Source: JASLDZ01 sp038226305
GTDB lineage: Bacteria; Pseudomonadota; Alphaproteobacteria; Caulobacterales; Caulobacteraceae
Reading direction: 5' to 3'
Length of the DNA stretch: 64,000 nucleotides
Assembly (NCBI GenBank): GCA_038226305.1
Contig: JBBRQN010000002.1
Coordinates: forward strand, 1 to 64,000
The notes below the pieces were generated by a model. It was not told the origin of the DNA, ran no database searches, and was given only the letters and a program-made list of their open reading frames with translations. The position numbers and the translations under genes are program-made. How positions within the stretch are numbered: the first letter of the stretch is position 1; the number at the start of each line of letters is the position of its first letter. This document shows positions 8,220 through 16,057 of this stretch, one piece after another.

Positions 8220-8621
8220 CTAGTTCCGCAGGGAGTCCGGCACGTTCCCGCCGTTCTCGGCGAGCTTGGCCCACACGGCCTTGGAGAGCGCGATGTTCTC
8301 CTCGGCCGAGCCGTCGGCCCCCACGTGCACGTTCAGTTCGTTCGCCAGGTCCTTGCGCGCGGAAAGCGAGCTGTCGAGGTCCAGGAGCTTGAGGAGGTCC
8401 ACGATGGAGGTGCGCCAGTTGCCGCCGCCGCCCTTGGCATTCGCCATCTCGGTGAGCACCGCTTCCACGTCCACAGGGGCTGCGGGGGCCGCATCGGCCG
8501 GGCCGGGGGCGGGGGCCGGCTGACCCGCTAGGGCGGCATCCGGAGCGGGGACGGCGGCGGGCGCATCGCCGCCGCCGAAGGGGTGCATGATCTTGTTCAT
8601 GATCGAACCAAAGAGGCTCAT
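8220..8621 (-). CDS. DUF3597-type protein
   Basis: 133 aa. It starts MSLFGSIMNKIMHPFGG, followed by an Ala/Pro-rich linker (residues 18-52) and a C-terminal helical domain containing WRTSIVDLLKLLDLDSSL, with similarity to the DUF3597 family, which includes small proteins described as LysM-associated or stress-related. The function is unproven. Only the ATG at 8621 gives this N-terminus; the open frame continues upstream but loses all family character. A GGAG lies about 12 nt upstream. It is separated from the preceding minus-strand gene by 156 bp in which I see no other gene. Confidence 0.78.
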   Translation of the reverse strand: MSLFGSIMNKIMHPFGGGDAPAAVPAPDAALAGQPAPAPGPADAAPAAPVDVEAVLTEMANAKGGGGNWRTSIVDLLKLLDLDSSLSARKDLANELNVHVGADGSAEENIALSKAVWAKLAENGGNVPDSLRN

Positions 8622-8996
8622 GGGGGTGCGTCGCTCCAGGCGCGAATTGCGCCGAGGCATGAATGCACGCCCGCCGCCCCCGGTTGCGCCCCCATCGCCC
8701 CGTGCGTCACCGTGTCCGATCTCGAAAAATGCCGGACATCCGGACATCCGGACACCCCGCCCCCCTCGCCCCCGCCGCGGTTGGCGGATCATCGAAGGGG
8801 CCGGGCGGTTGAACGGCAGGGGAGCGCAGACGGTCATGCGCAGATCATGCCCCCGCCGAAAGGCCAGGGGTGCCGAATGCGATCTCTCCCCCGACTTCCC
8901 ACGCCCCCACCGTGACCGCCAAGCCTGTGGAGCAAGGGGACTGAAGGCTCGCCCCCGCGCAAATGTTCTGCCTATGTTCCCGCATGGAGGCGGATC
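8622..8996. other. Intergenic region between divergent genes
   Basis: 375 bp between two divergent starts. It contains three tandem copies of an 8-mer (CGGACATC twice, then CGGACACC, 8733-8756) and the SOS box at its right edge. Open frames across it lack any coding character. No RNA gene was recognised. Confidence 0.6.
8965..8979 (+). promoter_or_regulatory. LexA (SOS) box GTTC-N7-GTTC
   Basis: A perfect match to the alphaproteobacterial LexA operator, which is a direct repeat GTTC-N7-GTTC rather than the palindromic gamma-proteobacterial form. The seven spacer bases are TGCCTAT. It ends 17 bp before the ATG of the small gene at 8997, where a repressor would block initiation. Confidence 0.75.
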
Positions 8997-9296
8997 ATGG
9001 CGGACGGCGGCGGCTTCGACTGGACGGCTCGCGAGGCGACGGAGGAGGGCCCCGGCCTCACCCTGCAGGGGGCGCTCCAGCGCGGGGACGTGGCGGCCGT
9101 GTGCGCGCAGGCCTGCGCCCCGCCCCAGCCGGTGGACACCACGCCCTGGACGCGCAGCCGCACCAGCCTGACCGACCCCCTCACCGTCTTCGAGCACCGC
9201 CTGCGCTGCCTCTGCGGCTCCCGCTCCATCCGCCTAATCTGCGCCACCCCCGCAACCGCCCCCACCGGCAAAAGCCGCATCTACGCCTGGCGGTGA
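8997..9296 (+). CDS. Putative SOS-induced small protein, hypothetical
   Basis: 99 aa with a strong ribosome site (GGAGG, 6 nt before the ATG). It has five cysteines at residues 36, 40, 71, 73 and 82, including a CLCGSR element, and ends in the basic-aromatic tail SRIYAWR. No transmembrane segment or signal is seen. The upstream perfect LexA box indicates DNA-damage induction. The paired cysteines could bind a metal, but no known domain is recognised. By analogy with small SOS-induced division inhibitors and toxins of Caulobacter it might act in the damage response; this is inference, and those known examples are membrane proteins, unlike this one. Confidence 0.6.
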   Translation: MADGGGFDWTAREATEEGPGLTLQGALQRGDVAAVCAQACAPPQPVDTTPWTRSRTSLTDPLTVFEHRLRCLCGSRSIRLICATPATAPTGKSRIYAWR

Positions 9297-9331
9297 GGGG
9301 GAGGGGTGGCGCAGGCCCTCCTCACCGCCCG

Positions 9332-9465
9332 CTCATCCCGCGGAAGCGGGGACCCAGGTTTTTGGACCCACGCGCGAAGCTTTCCAGTCAGCCCCGCAAT
9401 CCGCTCACTCGATCCCTCTGAGACCGAGGCTCAAACCTGGGTCCCCGCCTCCGCGGGGATGAGCG
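9332..9465. repeat. Long imperfect inverted repeat (REP-like element)
   Basis: The left arm starting CTCATCCCGCGGAAGC (9332-9360) is the reverse complement of the right arm ending TCCGCGGGGATGAG (9433-9462), with two mismatches or indels over about 29 bp and a spacer of about 70 bp. Each arm is itself partly palindromic. GC-rich extragenic palindromes of this kind are dispersed in many alphaproteobacterial genomes. It lies between two convergent genes and could act as a bidirectional terminator. Confidence 0.7.
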
Positions 9466-9489
9466 GAGAGAGTGGGGGAGGAGGAGCGC

Positions 9490-9705
9490 TCAGGCGGCTC
9501 CGCGCGCCGTGGAGTCGATCTCCTCACCCGCCGCATCGAGCGTCACGACCCGCCGCCCGTCAAACTCCACGACGCCGCGCGCCTCCCAGGTGAAGCCGGA
9601 ACCCTCACGGACGAGATCGGCCGCGGCCTGCGCATCCTCCGCTTCGACGACGGTTGTGTAGCCGGCGTAGGCGTCGACGCGGGAGAGGACGGGGACCTCG
9701 GGCAT
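9490..9705 (-). CDS. Small hypothetical protein
   Basis: 71 aa (MPEVPVLSRVDAYAGYTTVV at the N-terminus). The pattern of alternating hydrophobic strands, EAEDAQAAADLVREG helix and a final strand (GRRVVTLDAAGEEI) suggests a compact alpha/beta fold. It lies next to the restriction island and is divergent from it. The ATG at 9705 was chosen because the open frame further upstream overlaps the restriction gene antisense. The family is not recognised. Confidence 0.5.
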   Translation of the reverse strand: MPEVPVLSRVDAYAGYTTVVEAEDAQAAADLVREGSGFTWEARGVVEFDGRRVVTLDAAGEEIDSTARGAA

Positions 9706-9781
9706 GGCGGCGGGTGCCCCATCGCCCTGTGTCGCCGGGCAAATGCTTCTCCCGCGATGAGAATCCGGGCTAGCTAACCGA

Positions 9782-10639
9782 ATGGATGAAATTGATGCGG
9801 ACGACGATCTGGAGGAGGCGGTCGGGCGTGCCGACGTCGCCTTGGAGCCCAATGAGGCCGCCGATCCTCGCAACCTAATCGACGGCAAGATTCCGGCCGA
9901 CATCCTCGAGCGTTATGAGGTTCACAGCTACCGCGGCGCAGCCGTTATTCTGAGTGAAGCTCACAAGCCTGAGTTCGCGGAATTATGTGAAGCCCTCCGC
10001 CGCTTCGAGATCACCACCACCATGATCCGTACAGCCGGTGGAAATGAGTCCGACATTCCGAAATTGCTCTCGGAAAGCCTCAGACCACTCGGCTGGAATG
10101 AGACGATCATTCAAGGCGACCTTCTAGTCCACCTGACGTCAAAGGCCCTAGTAGGACAGAGACGAAATAAGCCTCAATATGAAGTGCGAAGGCGAGAGCT
10201 GCGTCGCGAACGATACCTAGACGGTCATAAGGTTGACTACGTGAAAGGCCGAGTTGCCTTCGATCTAGAATGGAATAGCAAAGACCAAACATTCGACCGC
10301 GACCTTTACGCCTTCTCGGCATTCGCTCAGTGCGGCGTGGTTGACGTCGGCGTCCTTGTTACGCGCAGTGCGGAGATGAACCCCATCTTCAGGCAGCTTG
10401 GCCAATCGCTAAAGAAGGATGGTACGGGCGAAACGAAGAAGAGCGGCGCGCCGCGCCGTGTGAGCGAGAAATACGGGGCTAGCACTACGTGGATGGGCAA
10501 ACTGCTCTACCGTCTGAATGCTGGCAGAAACGGTGCCTGTCCCGTGCTGGTGATCGGCATTACGCCAAGGTGCATTTCGGATTGGCCACCGGCTAATCCA
10601 AGCGTGTTCGCGCTTCCGAACGAAACCGGAACGGAGTAG
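9782..10639 (+). CDS. Type II restriction endonuclease, BglII/BstYI-like
   Basis: Probable endonuclease of 285 aa. The segment at residues 151-174 (VDYVKGRVAFDLEWNSKDQT, then FDRD) resembles the catalytic core of the BglII/BstYI family: an Asp (D152) at the end of one strand, then Glu (E163) and a polar residue (N165) on the next, followed by the conserved DRDLYAFSAF helix. Members cut AGATCT or RGATCY-type sites. The adjacent methyltransferase completes a restriction-modification pair. GC content is clearly below that of flanking genes, which suggests transfer. The ATG lies just behind a short divergent promoter region and no controller (C) gene is present. The actual site recognised is unknown. 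Confidence 0.8.
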   Translation: MDEIDADDDLEEAVGRADVALEPNEAADPRNLIDGKIPADILERYEVHSYRGAAVILSEAHKPEFAELCEALRRFEITTTMIRTAGGNESDIPKLLSESLRPLGWNETIIQGDLLVHLTSKALVGQRRNKPQYEVRRRELRRERYLDGHKVDYVKGRVAFDLEWNSKDQTFDRDLYAFSAFAQCGVVDVGVLVTRSAEMNPIFRQLGQSLKKDGTGETKKSGAPRRVSEKYGASTTWMGKLLYRLNAGRNGACPVLVIGITPRCISDWPPANPSVFALPNETGTE

Positions 10640-10647
10640 GCTCGGCC

Positions 10648-11304
10648 ATGGCCTTTGACGGTATCACCGATACGGGCGTCACCGCCGCAGCGGACCTCGC
10701 CAAATTCGCGCGGGGGCGGAAGTTCGCGACGATTCTCGCCGATCCGCCGTGGCGGTTTCAGAACTCCACTGGGAAGGTCGCGCCGGAACACAAGCGGCTG
10801 GCGCGCTATCCCACCATGACGCTGGAGGACATTTGCGCACTGCCGGTGGAGGGGATCGCGGCGGAAACGGCGCACCTTTACCTTTGGGTGCCAAACGCTC
10901 TCCTGCCCGAGGGTCTTGAGGTAATGAAGGCGTGGGGCTTCAAATACAAGTCGAACCTGATCTGGCACAAGGTCCGCAAGGATGGAGGCTCCGATGGCCG
11001 CGGAGTTGGCTTCTACTTCCGAAACGTGACCGAGGTCATCCTATTTGGCGTGCGCGGCAAGAATGCCCGCACTCTTCAGCCAGGCCGCAGCCAAGTGAAT
11101 GTCCTGCAGACGAGGAAGCGAGAGCACTCGCGTAAGCCGGACGAGCAGTACGGGCTGATCGAAGCGTGCAGCCCCGGCCCCAGGCTGGAAATGTTTGCGC
11201 GTGGGGAGCGGAGGGGCTGGTCGGTTTGGGGGAACCAAGCGGACGACAGCTACGAGCCAACCTGGAGCACCTACTCGTACAACTCAACTGCTGAAGTGAG
11301 CTGA
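10648..11304 (+). CDS. MT-A70 family adenine-N6 DNA methyltransferase
   Basis: 218 aa, with the catalytic motif DPPW at residues 32-35 and the SAM-binding LYLWVPNALLPEG strand-loop, GFKYKSNLIWHK, and the C-terminal SPGPRLEMFARGERRGW signature typical of MT-A70 proteins. It is expected to methylate the adenine within the endonuclease site and so protect the host. It begins 8 bp after the restriction gene with GGAG upstream, so the endonuclease is encoded first and the methylase second. The GC content is intermediate between the island's other genes and the chromosome. Confidence 0.88.
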   Translation: MAFDGITDTGVTAAADLAKFARGRKFATILADPPWRFQNSTGKVAPEHKRLARYPTMTLEDICALPVEGIAAETAHLYLWVPNALLPEGLEVMKAWGFKYKSNLIWHKVRKDGGSDGRGVGFYFRNVTEVILFGVRGKNARTLQPGRSQVNVLQTRKREHSRKPDEQYGLIEACSPGPRLEMFARGERRGWSVWGNQADDSYEPTWSTYSYNSTAEVS

Positions 11305-11306
11305 GC

Positions 11307-12428
11307 TTGAAATTCCCAGTCCCGACCCTGGGCAGTGTCGTCTCGATACGGCAAAGGCCAACGCCATTTTCTTACTGGCCAACATTTTCTGGTGCGAAGC
11401 GCGAAGGTCTTCATTCAACGCTGTTTTCCACTGATCCCTGGAGCCTGATGGAGGGTGTGGCTTCGCAGCTACTTGATGTTAAGGCTCAACAGCAGGCAAT
11501 CGCCTTTCTGGCTCAGGCGCGGGACTTTTATGAGGCCGCTGGCTCGGCAAGGACAGATGCCGCAAAGCCACTCTTATTGTATTATTCTTTTCTGAACCTG
11601 GCTAAAGCTCTGATCGTCCAGAGAGCGAACAAGCCGATCAAAAGGATTTATCATGGCGTAGCAGAATCTTGGACTGGCCCTTCAGTTCTCGACGGAGAAG
11701 TGACAATTCCGGGCAGAACAAAGGCAAAAGAGAGTGCTTTCTTGCGGTTTGCGGCTGCCCTCGGCGCTTCAGCACCAGTGGGCCCATTCTTGCCCTCAAA
11801 CTTTCTTTCCCAAGTCCTGATTGGTCACAGAGTGTTTTCCGGTGCCGCGTTAAAGACGGAGAAATTTGTTAGCATAGATCGTATCAACTACCTGCAAGAT
11901 TCCGCTAAGAAGGAGGTTTGGTCGGTTGCCAAAGTATACCTCGATGACTTAACGAGGTTGGGATATAGCCAAAAACATATTACCCGCTCCGACGCTGTGA
12001 CGGGAAAATGGACAAATGTCGCGTCGGCCGAGAAAGACCTAACTGGTCGCCGCCTTATACTGCTCGAGCAGTCAAAAAAAACTCCATACGGCCAACGGCC
12101 ATCTCAGGTTTTAAGCGCCTCAAGCGCAGACATAAAGGACAGTCTGTTTAGAAGTATTTCTGCTGTTCCCCCATACCGAAAATACTACTTTTACGTATCA
12201 GAAGTTGGAGAATCGGTCTTACCGCAGATGATATCCTTGTATCTTGCAACATTTTACTTAGGCTCTCTCACTCGATACAATCCGGTTGCCTTTCAAGGGT
12301 TCTTAAGGGGGCGCTACGGTCCATTTATTCGAGAATTTTTCGCCAATCAGCCCCAACAGTTTCTCTATGCGATAGCGTCAGAATTCAACGAACAAGAAGT
12401 TGCCAGGGCAGCAATCATTGCTGCTTAG
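11307..12428 (+). CDS. YaaC-like protein, third gene of the restriction island
   Basis: 373 aa, starting with TTG two bases after the methylase stop, hence translationally coupled. Residues 88-102 (PLLLYYSFLNLAKAL) match the signature region of YaaC-family proteins, whose biochemical role is not known. The rest is largely helical with two hydrophobic stretches near the C-terminus (LYLATFYLGSL), which may be buried rather than membrane-spanning. Base composition is about half AT, the lowest GC in the window and in strong contrast to the GC-rich flanks. Its coupling to a restriction pair suggests an accessory or independent defence role; this is inference. Confidence 0.7.
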   Translation: MKFPVPTLGSVVSIRQRPTPFSYWPTFSGAKREGLHSTLFSTDPWSLMEGVASQLLDVKAQQQAIAFLAQARDFYEAAGSARTDAAKPLLLYYSFLNLAKALIVQRANKPIKRIYHGVAESWTGPSVLDGEVTIPGRTKAKESAFLRFAAALGASAPVGPFLPSNFLSQVLIGHRVFSGAALKTEKFVSIDRINYLQDSAKKEVWSVAKVYLDDLTRLGYSQKHITRSDAVTGKWTNVASAEKDLTGRRLILLEQSKKTPYGQRPSQVLSASSADIKDSLFRSISAVPPYRKYYFYVSEVGESVLPQMISLYLATFYLGSLTRYNPVAFQGFLRGRYGPFIREFFANQPQQFLYAIASEFNEQEVARAAIIAA

Positions 12429-12477
12429 AAGTTTGCTTTGGGCGCTCGTCTGCAGAAAATAGAGTGCGTTGCCGACC

Positions 12478-14736
12478 TTACAACCGCCCCTTCCGAAACG
12501 CCTCCTGCGACGCCTCCCGCGCCGCTTTCCGCTGCCGCGCCGGTTCCGCCTTGTCCACCGCCTCCCCCGGGGCCGTGAGCAAGTCGTTGGCGAATTCCAG
12601 GTCGAGCATCTTCAGGCGTTTCAGCTCGTCGCGCAGGCGCGCGGCGGTTTCGAATTCCAGGTTGGAGGCGGCGGCTCGCATCTTGGCTTCGAGGTCGCGC
12701 AGGGTGGTCTGGAAGTTGGAGCCGAGGAAGGGCTTGGCGTCCTTGCCGGCGGGGCCGACGTCGACGGTGACGCGGTCTCCCTTTTCGTAGGGGCTGTCGA
12801 GGATCTGGGCGATGTCTCGCTTCACGCTCTCGGGCGTGATGCCGTGCTCTGTGTTGTAGGCTTCCTGCTTCTCGCGCCTGCGGCTGGTTTCGGCCATGGC
12901 GCGCTCCATAGAGCCAGTGATCTTGTCTGCGTAGAGCACCACGCGGCCGTCGACGTTGCGGGCGGCGCGGCCGATGGTCTGCACGAGGCTGGTCTCTGAG
13001 CGGAGGAAGCCCTCCTTGTCGGCGTCCAGGATGGCCACGAAGGCGCACTCCGGGATGTCGAGGCCTTCGCGCAGGAGGTTGATGCCGACGAGCACGTCGA
13101 AGGCGCCCAGGCGCAGGTCTCGGATGATCTCGATGCGCTCCACCGTATCCACGTCGGAGTGCATGTAGCGCACGCGCACGCCCTGCTCGTGCATGTACTC
13201 GGTGAGGTCTTCCGCCATCTTCTTGGTGAGGACGGTGACCAGGCTGCGGTAGCCGCGCAGGGCCACCTCCTTGCACTCGGCGATGACGTCGTCGACCTGG
13301 CTGTGATTGTCCTTGGAGACGGGGCGGACCTCCACCGGGGGGTCGATCAGGCCGGTGGGGCGGATGACCTGCTCGGCGAAGACGCCGCCGGTCTTGTCCA
13401 TCTCCCAGGGGCCGGGGGTGGCGGAGACGTGCACCGTCTGCGGGCGCATGGCCTCCCACTCCTCGAACTTGAGGGGGCGGTTGTCGATGCAGCTGGGCAG
13501 GCGGAAGCCGTATTCGGCCAGGGTGAACTTCCTGCGGTAGTCGCCTTTGTACATGCCGCCGATCTGCGGGACGGTGACGTGGCTCTCGTCGGTGAAGAGC
13601 AGCGCGTTCTCGGGCAGGTATTCGAAGAAGGTGGGCGGGGGCTCGCCGGGGCTGCGGCCGGTGAGGTAGCGGCTGTAGTTCTCGATGCCGGCGCAGGAGC
13701 CGGTGGCCTGCATCATCTCCAGGTCGAAGGTGACGCGCTGCTCCAGGCGCTGGGCCTCGAGGAGCTTGCCGTTCTCGGTGAACCATTCGACGCGGTCGGT
13801 CATCTCGCGCTTGATGGCGTTGAAGGCCTGGTTGAGCGTGGGGCGGGGCGTCACGTAGTGGCTGGCGGCGTAGACCTTCACGGACTGGAGGTCGGAGGTC
13901 TTCTTGCCGGTGAGGGGGTCGAACTCGACGATCGTCTCGATAGAGTCGCCGAAGAAGCCCACGCGCCAGGCGCGGTCCTCGTAGTGGGCGGGGAAGATCT
14001 CGAAGCTGTCGCCCCGGCGGCGGAAGGTGCCGCGCTCGAAGGCCTGGTCGTTGCGCTTGTACTGCAGGGCCACGAGGTCGGCTCTGAGCTTGCCCTCGTC
14101 GATCTGGTCGCCGACCTTCAGGTCGAACGTCATGGCGGTGTAGGTCTCAACCGAGCCGATGCCATAGATGCAGGAGACCGACGCCACGACGATCACGTCG
14201 TCCCGCTCCAGAACGGCGCGGGTGGCGGAGTGGCGCATGCGGTCGATCTGCTCGTTCATCGACGAGTCCTTCTCGATGAAGGTGTCGGTGCGCGGCACGT
14301 AGGCTTCCGGCTGGTAGTAGTCGTAGTAGCTGACGAAGTACTCGACGCTGTTCTCCGGGAAGAAGTTCTTGAACTCCCCGTAGAGCTGGGCGGCGAGCGT
14401 CTTGTTGGGGGCGAGGATCAGGGCGGGGCGCTGGGTGGCCTCGATGATCTTGGCCATGGTGAAGGTCTTGCCGCTGCCGGTGACGCCCAGGAGCACCTGG
14501 TCGTGCTCGTGCTGGTTCACTCCGGCGACGAGTTCGGCGATGGCGGTGGGCTGATCGCCCGCCGGCTCGAACGGCGAGACGAGCTTGAACTTCCGGCCCC
14601 CCTCGCTCTTCACCGGCCGCGCCGCCTTGTGGGGCGTCCACCCCGGCTGGAGGTTGGTGAGCGTGTCGATGACGAACGGCGTGGAGGCTTCGGCTACCCC
14701 GCTGGCGGGGACGGCGGAGGACGGGGAACGGGCCAT
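12478..14736 (-). CDS. uvrB: Excinuclease ABC subunit B
   Basis: The damage-recognition helicase-like subunit of nucleotide excision repair, 752 aa. Visible: Walker A GVTGSGKTFT, the beta-hairpin tyrosines YYDYYQPEAYVPRTD, Walker B-type DESH, helicase motif VGINLLREGLDIPE, QTIGRAARN, and the C-terminal UVR motif (LRDELKRLKMLDLEFA) that contacts UvrC. The N-terminal 45 residues before KFKLVSPFEPAGDQP are extra relative to many homologues. The annotated ATG lies inside a LexA box, so translation may be leaderless or start slightly downstream. It lies 58 bp downstream of the VOC gene. Confidence 0.97.
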   Translation of the reverse strand: MARSPSSAVPASGVAEASTPFVIDTLTNLQPGWTPHKAARPVKSEGGRKFKLVSPFEPAGDQPTAIAELVAGVNQHEHDQVLLGVTGSGKTFTMAKIIEATQRPALILAPNKTLAAQLYGEFKNFFPENSVEYFVSYYDYYQPEAYVPRTDTFIEKDSSMNEQIDRMRHSATRAVLERDDVIVVASVSCIYGIGSVETYTAMTFDLKVGDQIDEGKLRADLVALQYKRNDQAFERGTFRRRGDSFEIFPAHYEDRAWRVGFFGDSIETIVEFDPLTGKKTSDLQSVKVYAASHYVTPRPTLNQAFNAIKREMTDRVEWFTENGKLLEAQRLEQRVTFDLEMMQATGSCAGIENYSRYLTGRSPGEPPPTFFEYLPENALLFTDESHVTVPQIGGMYKGDYRRKFTLAEYGFRLPSCIDNRPLKFEEWEAMRPQTVHVSATPGPWEMDKTGGVFAEQVIRPTGLIDPPVEVRPVSKDNHSQVDDVIAECKEVALRGYRSLVTVLTKKMAEDLTEYMHEQGVRVRYMHSDVDTVERIEIIRDLRLGAFDVLVGINLLREGLDIPECAFVAILDADKEGFLRSETSLVQTIGRAARNVDGRVVLYADKITGSMERAMAETSRRREKQEAYNTEHGITPESVKRDIAQILDSPYEKGDRVTVDVGPAGKDAKPFLGSNFQTTLRDLEAKMRAAASNLEFETAARLRDELKRLKMLDLEFANDLLTAPGEAVDKAEPARQRKAAREASQEAFRKGRL

Positions 14737-14740
14737 GAAC
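14726..14740 (-). promoter_or_regulatory. LexA (SOS) box over the uvrB start codon
   Basis: On the minus strand this reads GTTC-ATGGCCC-GTTC, a perfect GTTC-N7-GTTC direct repeat with the uvrB ATG inside the spacer. LexA bound here would cover the transcription start or earliest transcribed bases. It predicts SOS induction of uvrB. Confidence 0.7.
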
Positions 14741-14794
14741 GGAAGGTAGGTCGTACCGCACGATTTCGCCAGCGCCAGCGCGACCGCTGCGTGG

Positions 14795-15271
14795 TCACCC
14801 CGCCGCGGCTCTCTCGATCTCGGCGATGTCCAGCTTCACCATGGTCATCATGGCCTCCATCACCCGCTTGGCGACGGCCCGGTCGGGGCCAGTGGAGAGT
14901 TCTACCATGCGGCGGGGGGTGATCTGCCATGGCACGCCGAAGCGGTCGTTGAGCCAGCCGCAGGCCAGCGTCTTACCGCCGCCCTCCAGCAGCGCGTCCC
15001 ACAGGTGTTCGACCTCGGCCTGGTCGTCGCACATGACGCAGACGGAGGCGGCGTTGCCGTAGTTGACCCGCTCGCCCCCGTTCAGGCCCAGATACTGCTG
15101 GCCGTCCAGGGTGAAGTAGACGGTGAGCACGTCGCCCGCCTTGCCGCCGGGATAGTCCACCGGCGAGCGGTTGACGGACTCGATGGACGAGTTGGGAACG
15201 AGGGACGTGTAGAGCCGGGCGGCCTCCTCGGCGTCCTTGCCGAACCACAGGCAGGTGATGACTTTGGACAC
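14795..15271 (-). CDS. VOC superfamily protein, PhnB / '3-demethylubiquinone methyltransferase' family
   Basis: 158 aa with the characteristic opening SKVITCLWFGKDAEEAARLY and the later WLNDRFGVPWQITP, both typical of PhnB-like glyoxalase-fold proteins. Despite the common database label it is not a ubiquinone methyltransferase; most members have no demonstrated function. The GTG at 15271 was chosen because GAGAGGA lies 6 nt upstream and the fold starts there; the ATG further upstream adds an unconserved extension. It precedes uvrB on the same strand. Confidence 0.85.
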   Translation of the reverse strand: MSKVITCLWFGKDAEEAARLYTSLVPNSSIESVNRSPVDYPGGKAGDVLTVYFTLDGQQYLGLNGGERVNYGNAASVCVMCDDQAEVEHLWDALLEGGGKTLACGWLNDRFGVPWQITPRRMVELSTGPDRAVAKRVMEAMMTMVKLDIAEIERAAAG

Positions 15272-15438
15272 GGCGGTTCCTCTCAAAGCGGGCGGCCCGT
15301 GCGGGCTCTTGTGGAAAACTGCGCGCACCTCGTCGAAACCGACCAGTCGACGCGCACAAGAACATTACAGGAACATGACACTGGCGCCTGCCGCAGCGCC
15401 GGGCTAGCGTGCGGCAAAGCCAGTGGGAGCCCAGCGCC

Positions 15439-16053
15439 ATGAGCGACGAAGTCGTATTCTACCACAACCCGCAGTCGCGCGCCTCGATGGCGCACTGGAT
15501 GCTGGAGGAGGTGGGCGCTCCCTATCGCGTCGTGCCGATGGAGTGGGGGGCGATGGCGCACAAGCAGCCGGAGTTCCTGGCCATCAACCCCATGGGCAAG
15601 ATCCCGGTGATCCAGCATAGGGGCGTGACCGTCACCGAAACGCCGGCGATCATAGCCTACCTGGCCGACACCTTCCCGGCCGCCGGGCTGGCACCGGGGC
15701 CCGGCTCGGCGGAGCGGGGCCCTTACTACCGCTGGCTCTTCTTCGGGGCGGGCTGCGTCGAGCCCGCCATGCTCGACACCCTGAGCAAGCGCCCTGCGCC
15801 GGAGAACAAGATGGCGGCCGGCTACGGCTCCTATGAAGACGTGCTGCACACCCTGAAATCCACGTTGGAGTCGACGCCCTATCTCACGGGCGACCGGTTC
15901 ACCGCCGCCGACCTCTACGTGGGCAGCTCCCTGAACTGGATGGGCCTGTTCGGGGCCCCTGGCATCAAGGGCGATCCCGTGTTCGATGGTTTCGTGGCGC
16001 GCTGCACCGATCGGCCCGCTTACAAGCGGGCGAACCCCGCGCCTGCCGCCTGA
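15439..16053 (+). CDS. Glutathione S-transferase family protein
   Basis: 204 aa. The N-terminal thioredoxin-like domain (residues 1-80) contains HNPQSRAS at the position of the catalytic Ser/Tyr, the cis-proline GKIPVI and the glutathione-binding TETPAIIAYLAD. The all-helical C-terminal domain has the capping-box-like FTAADLYVGSSL. It would conjugate or reduce electrophiles with glutathione in the cytoplasm. The ATG at 15439 follows GGGAG; an in-frame ATG at 15409 is too far upstream. It converges with the Kef antiporter gene, leaving only 4 bp between stops. Confidence 0.9.
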   Translation: MSDEVVFYHNPQSRASMAHWMLEEVGAPYRVVPMEWGAMAHKQPEFLAINPMGKIPVIQHRGVTVTETPAIIAYLADTFPAAGLAPGPGSAERGPYYRWLFFGAGCVEPAMLDTLSKRPAPENKMAAGYGSYEDVLHTLKSTLESTPYLTGDRFTAADLYVGSSLNWMGLFGAPGIKGDPVFDGFVARCTDRPAYKRANPAPAA

Positions 16054-16057
16054 GGGG

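Noticed and set aside
13159..14922. 587-aa plus-strand open frame opposite uvrB
   Set aside because: It is antisense to a certain gene; its Gly/Val/Asp/His/Leu-rich composition is that of a complementary GC-rich codon pattern, with no motif.
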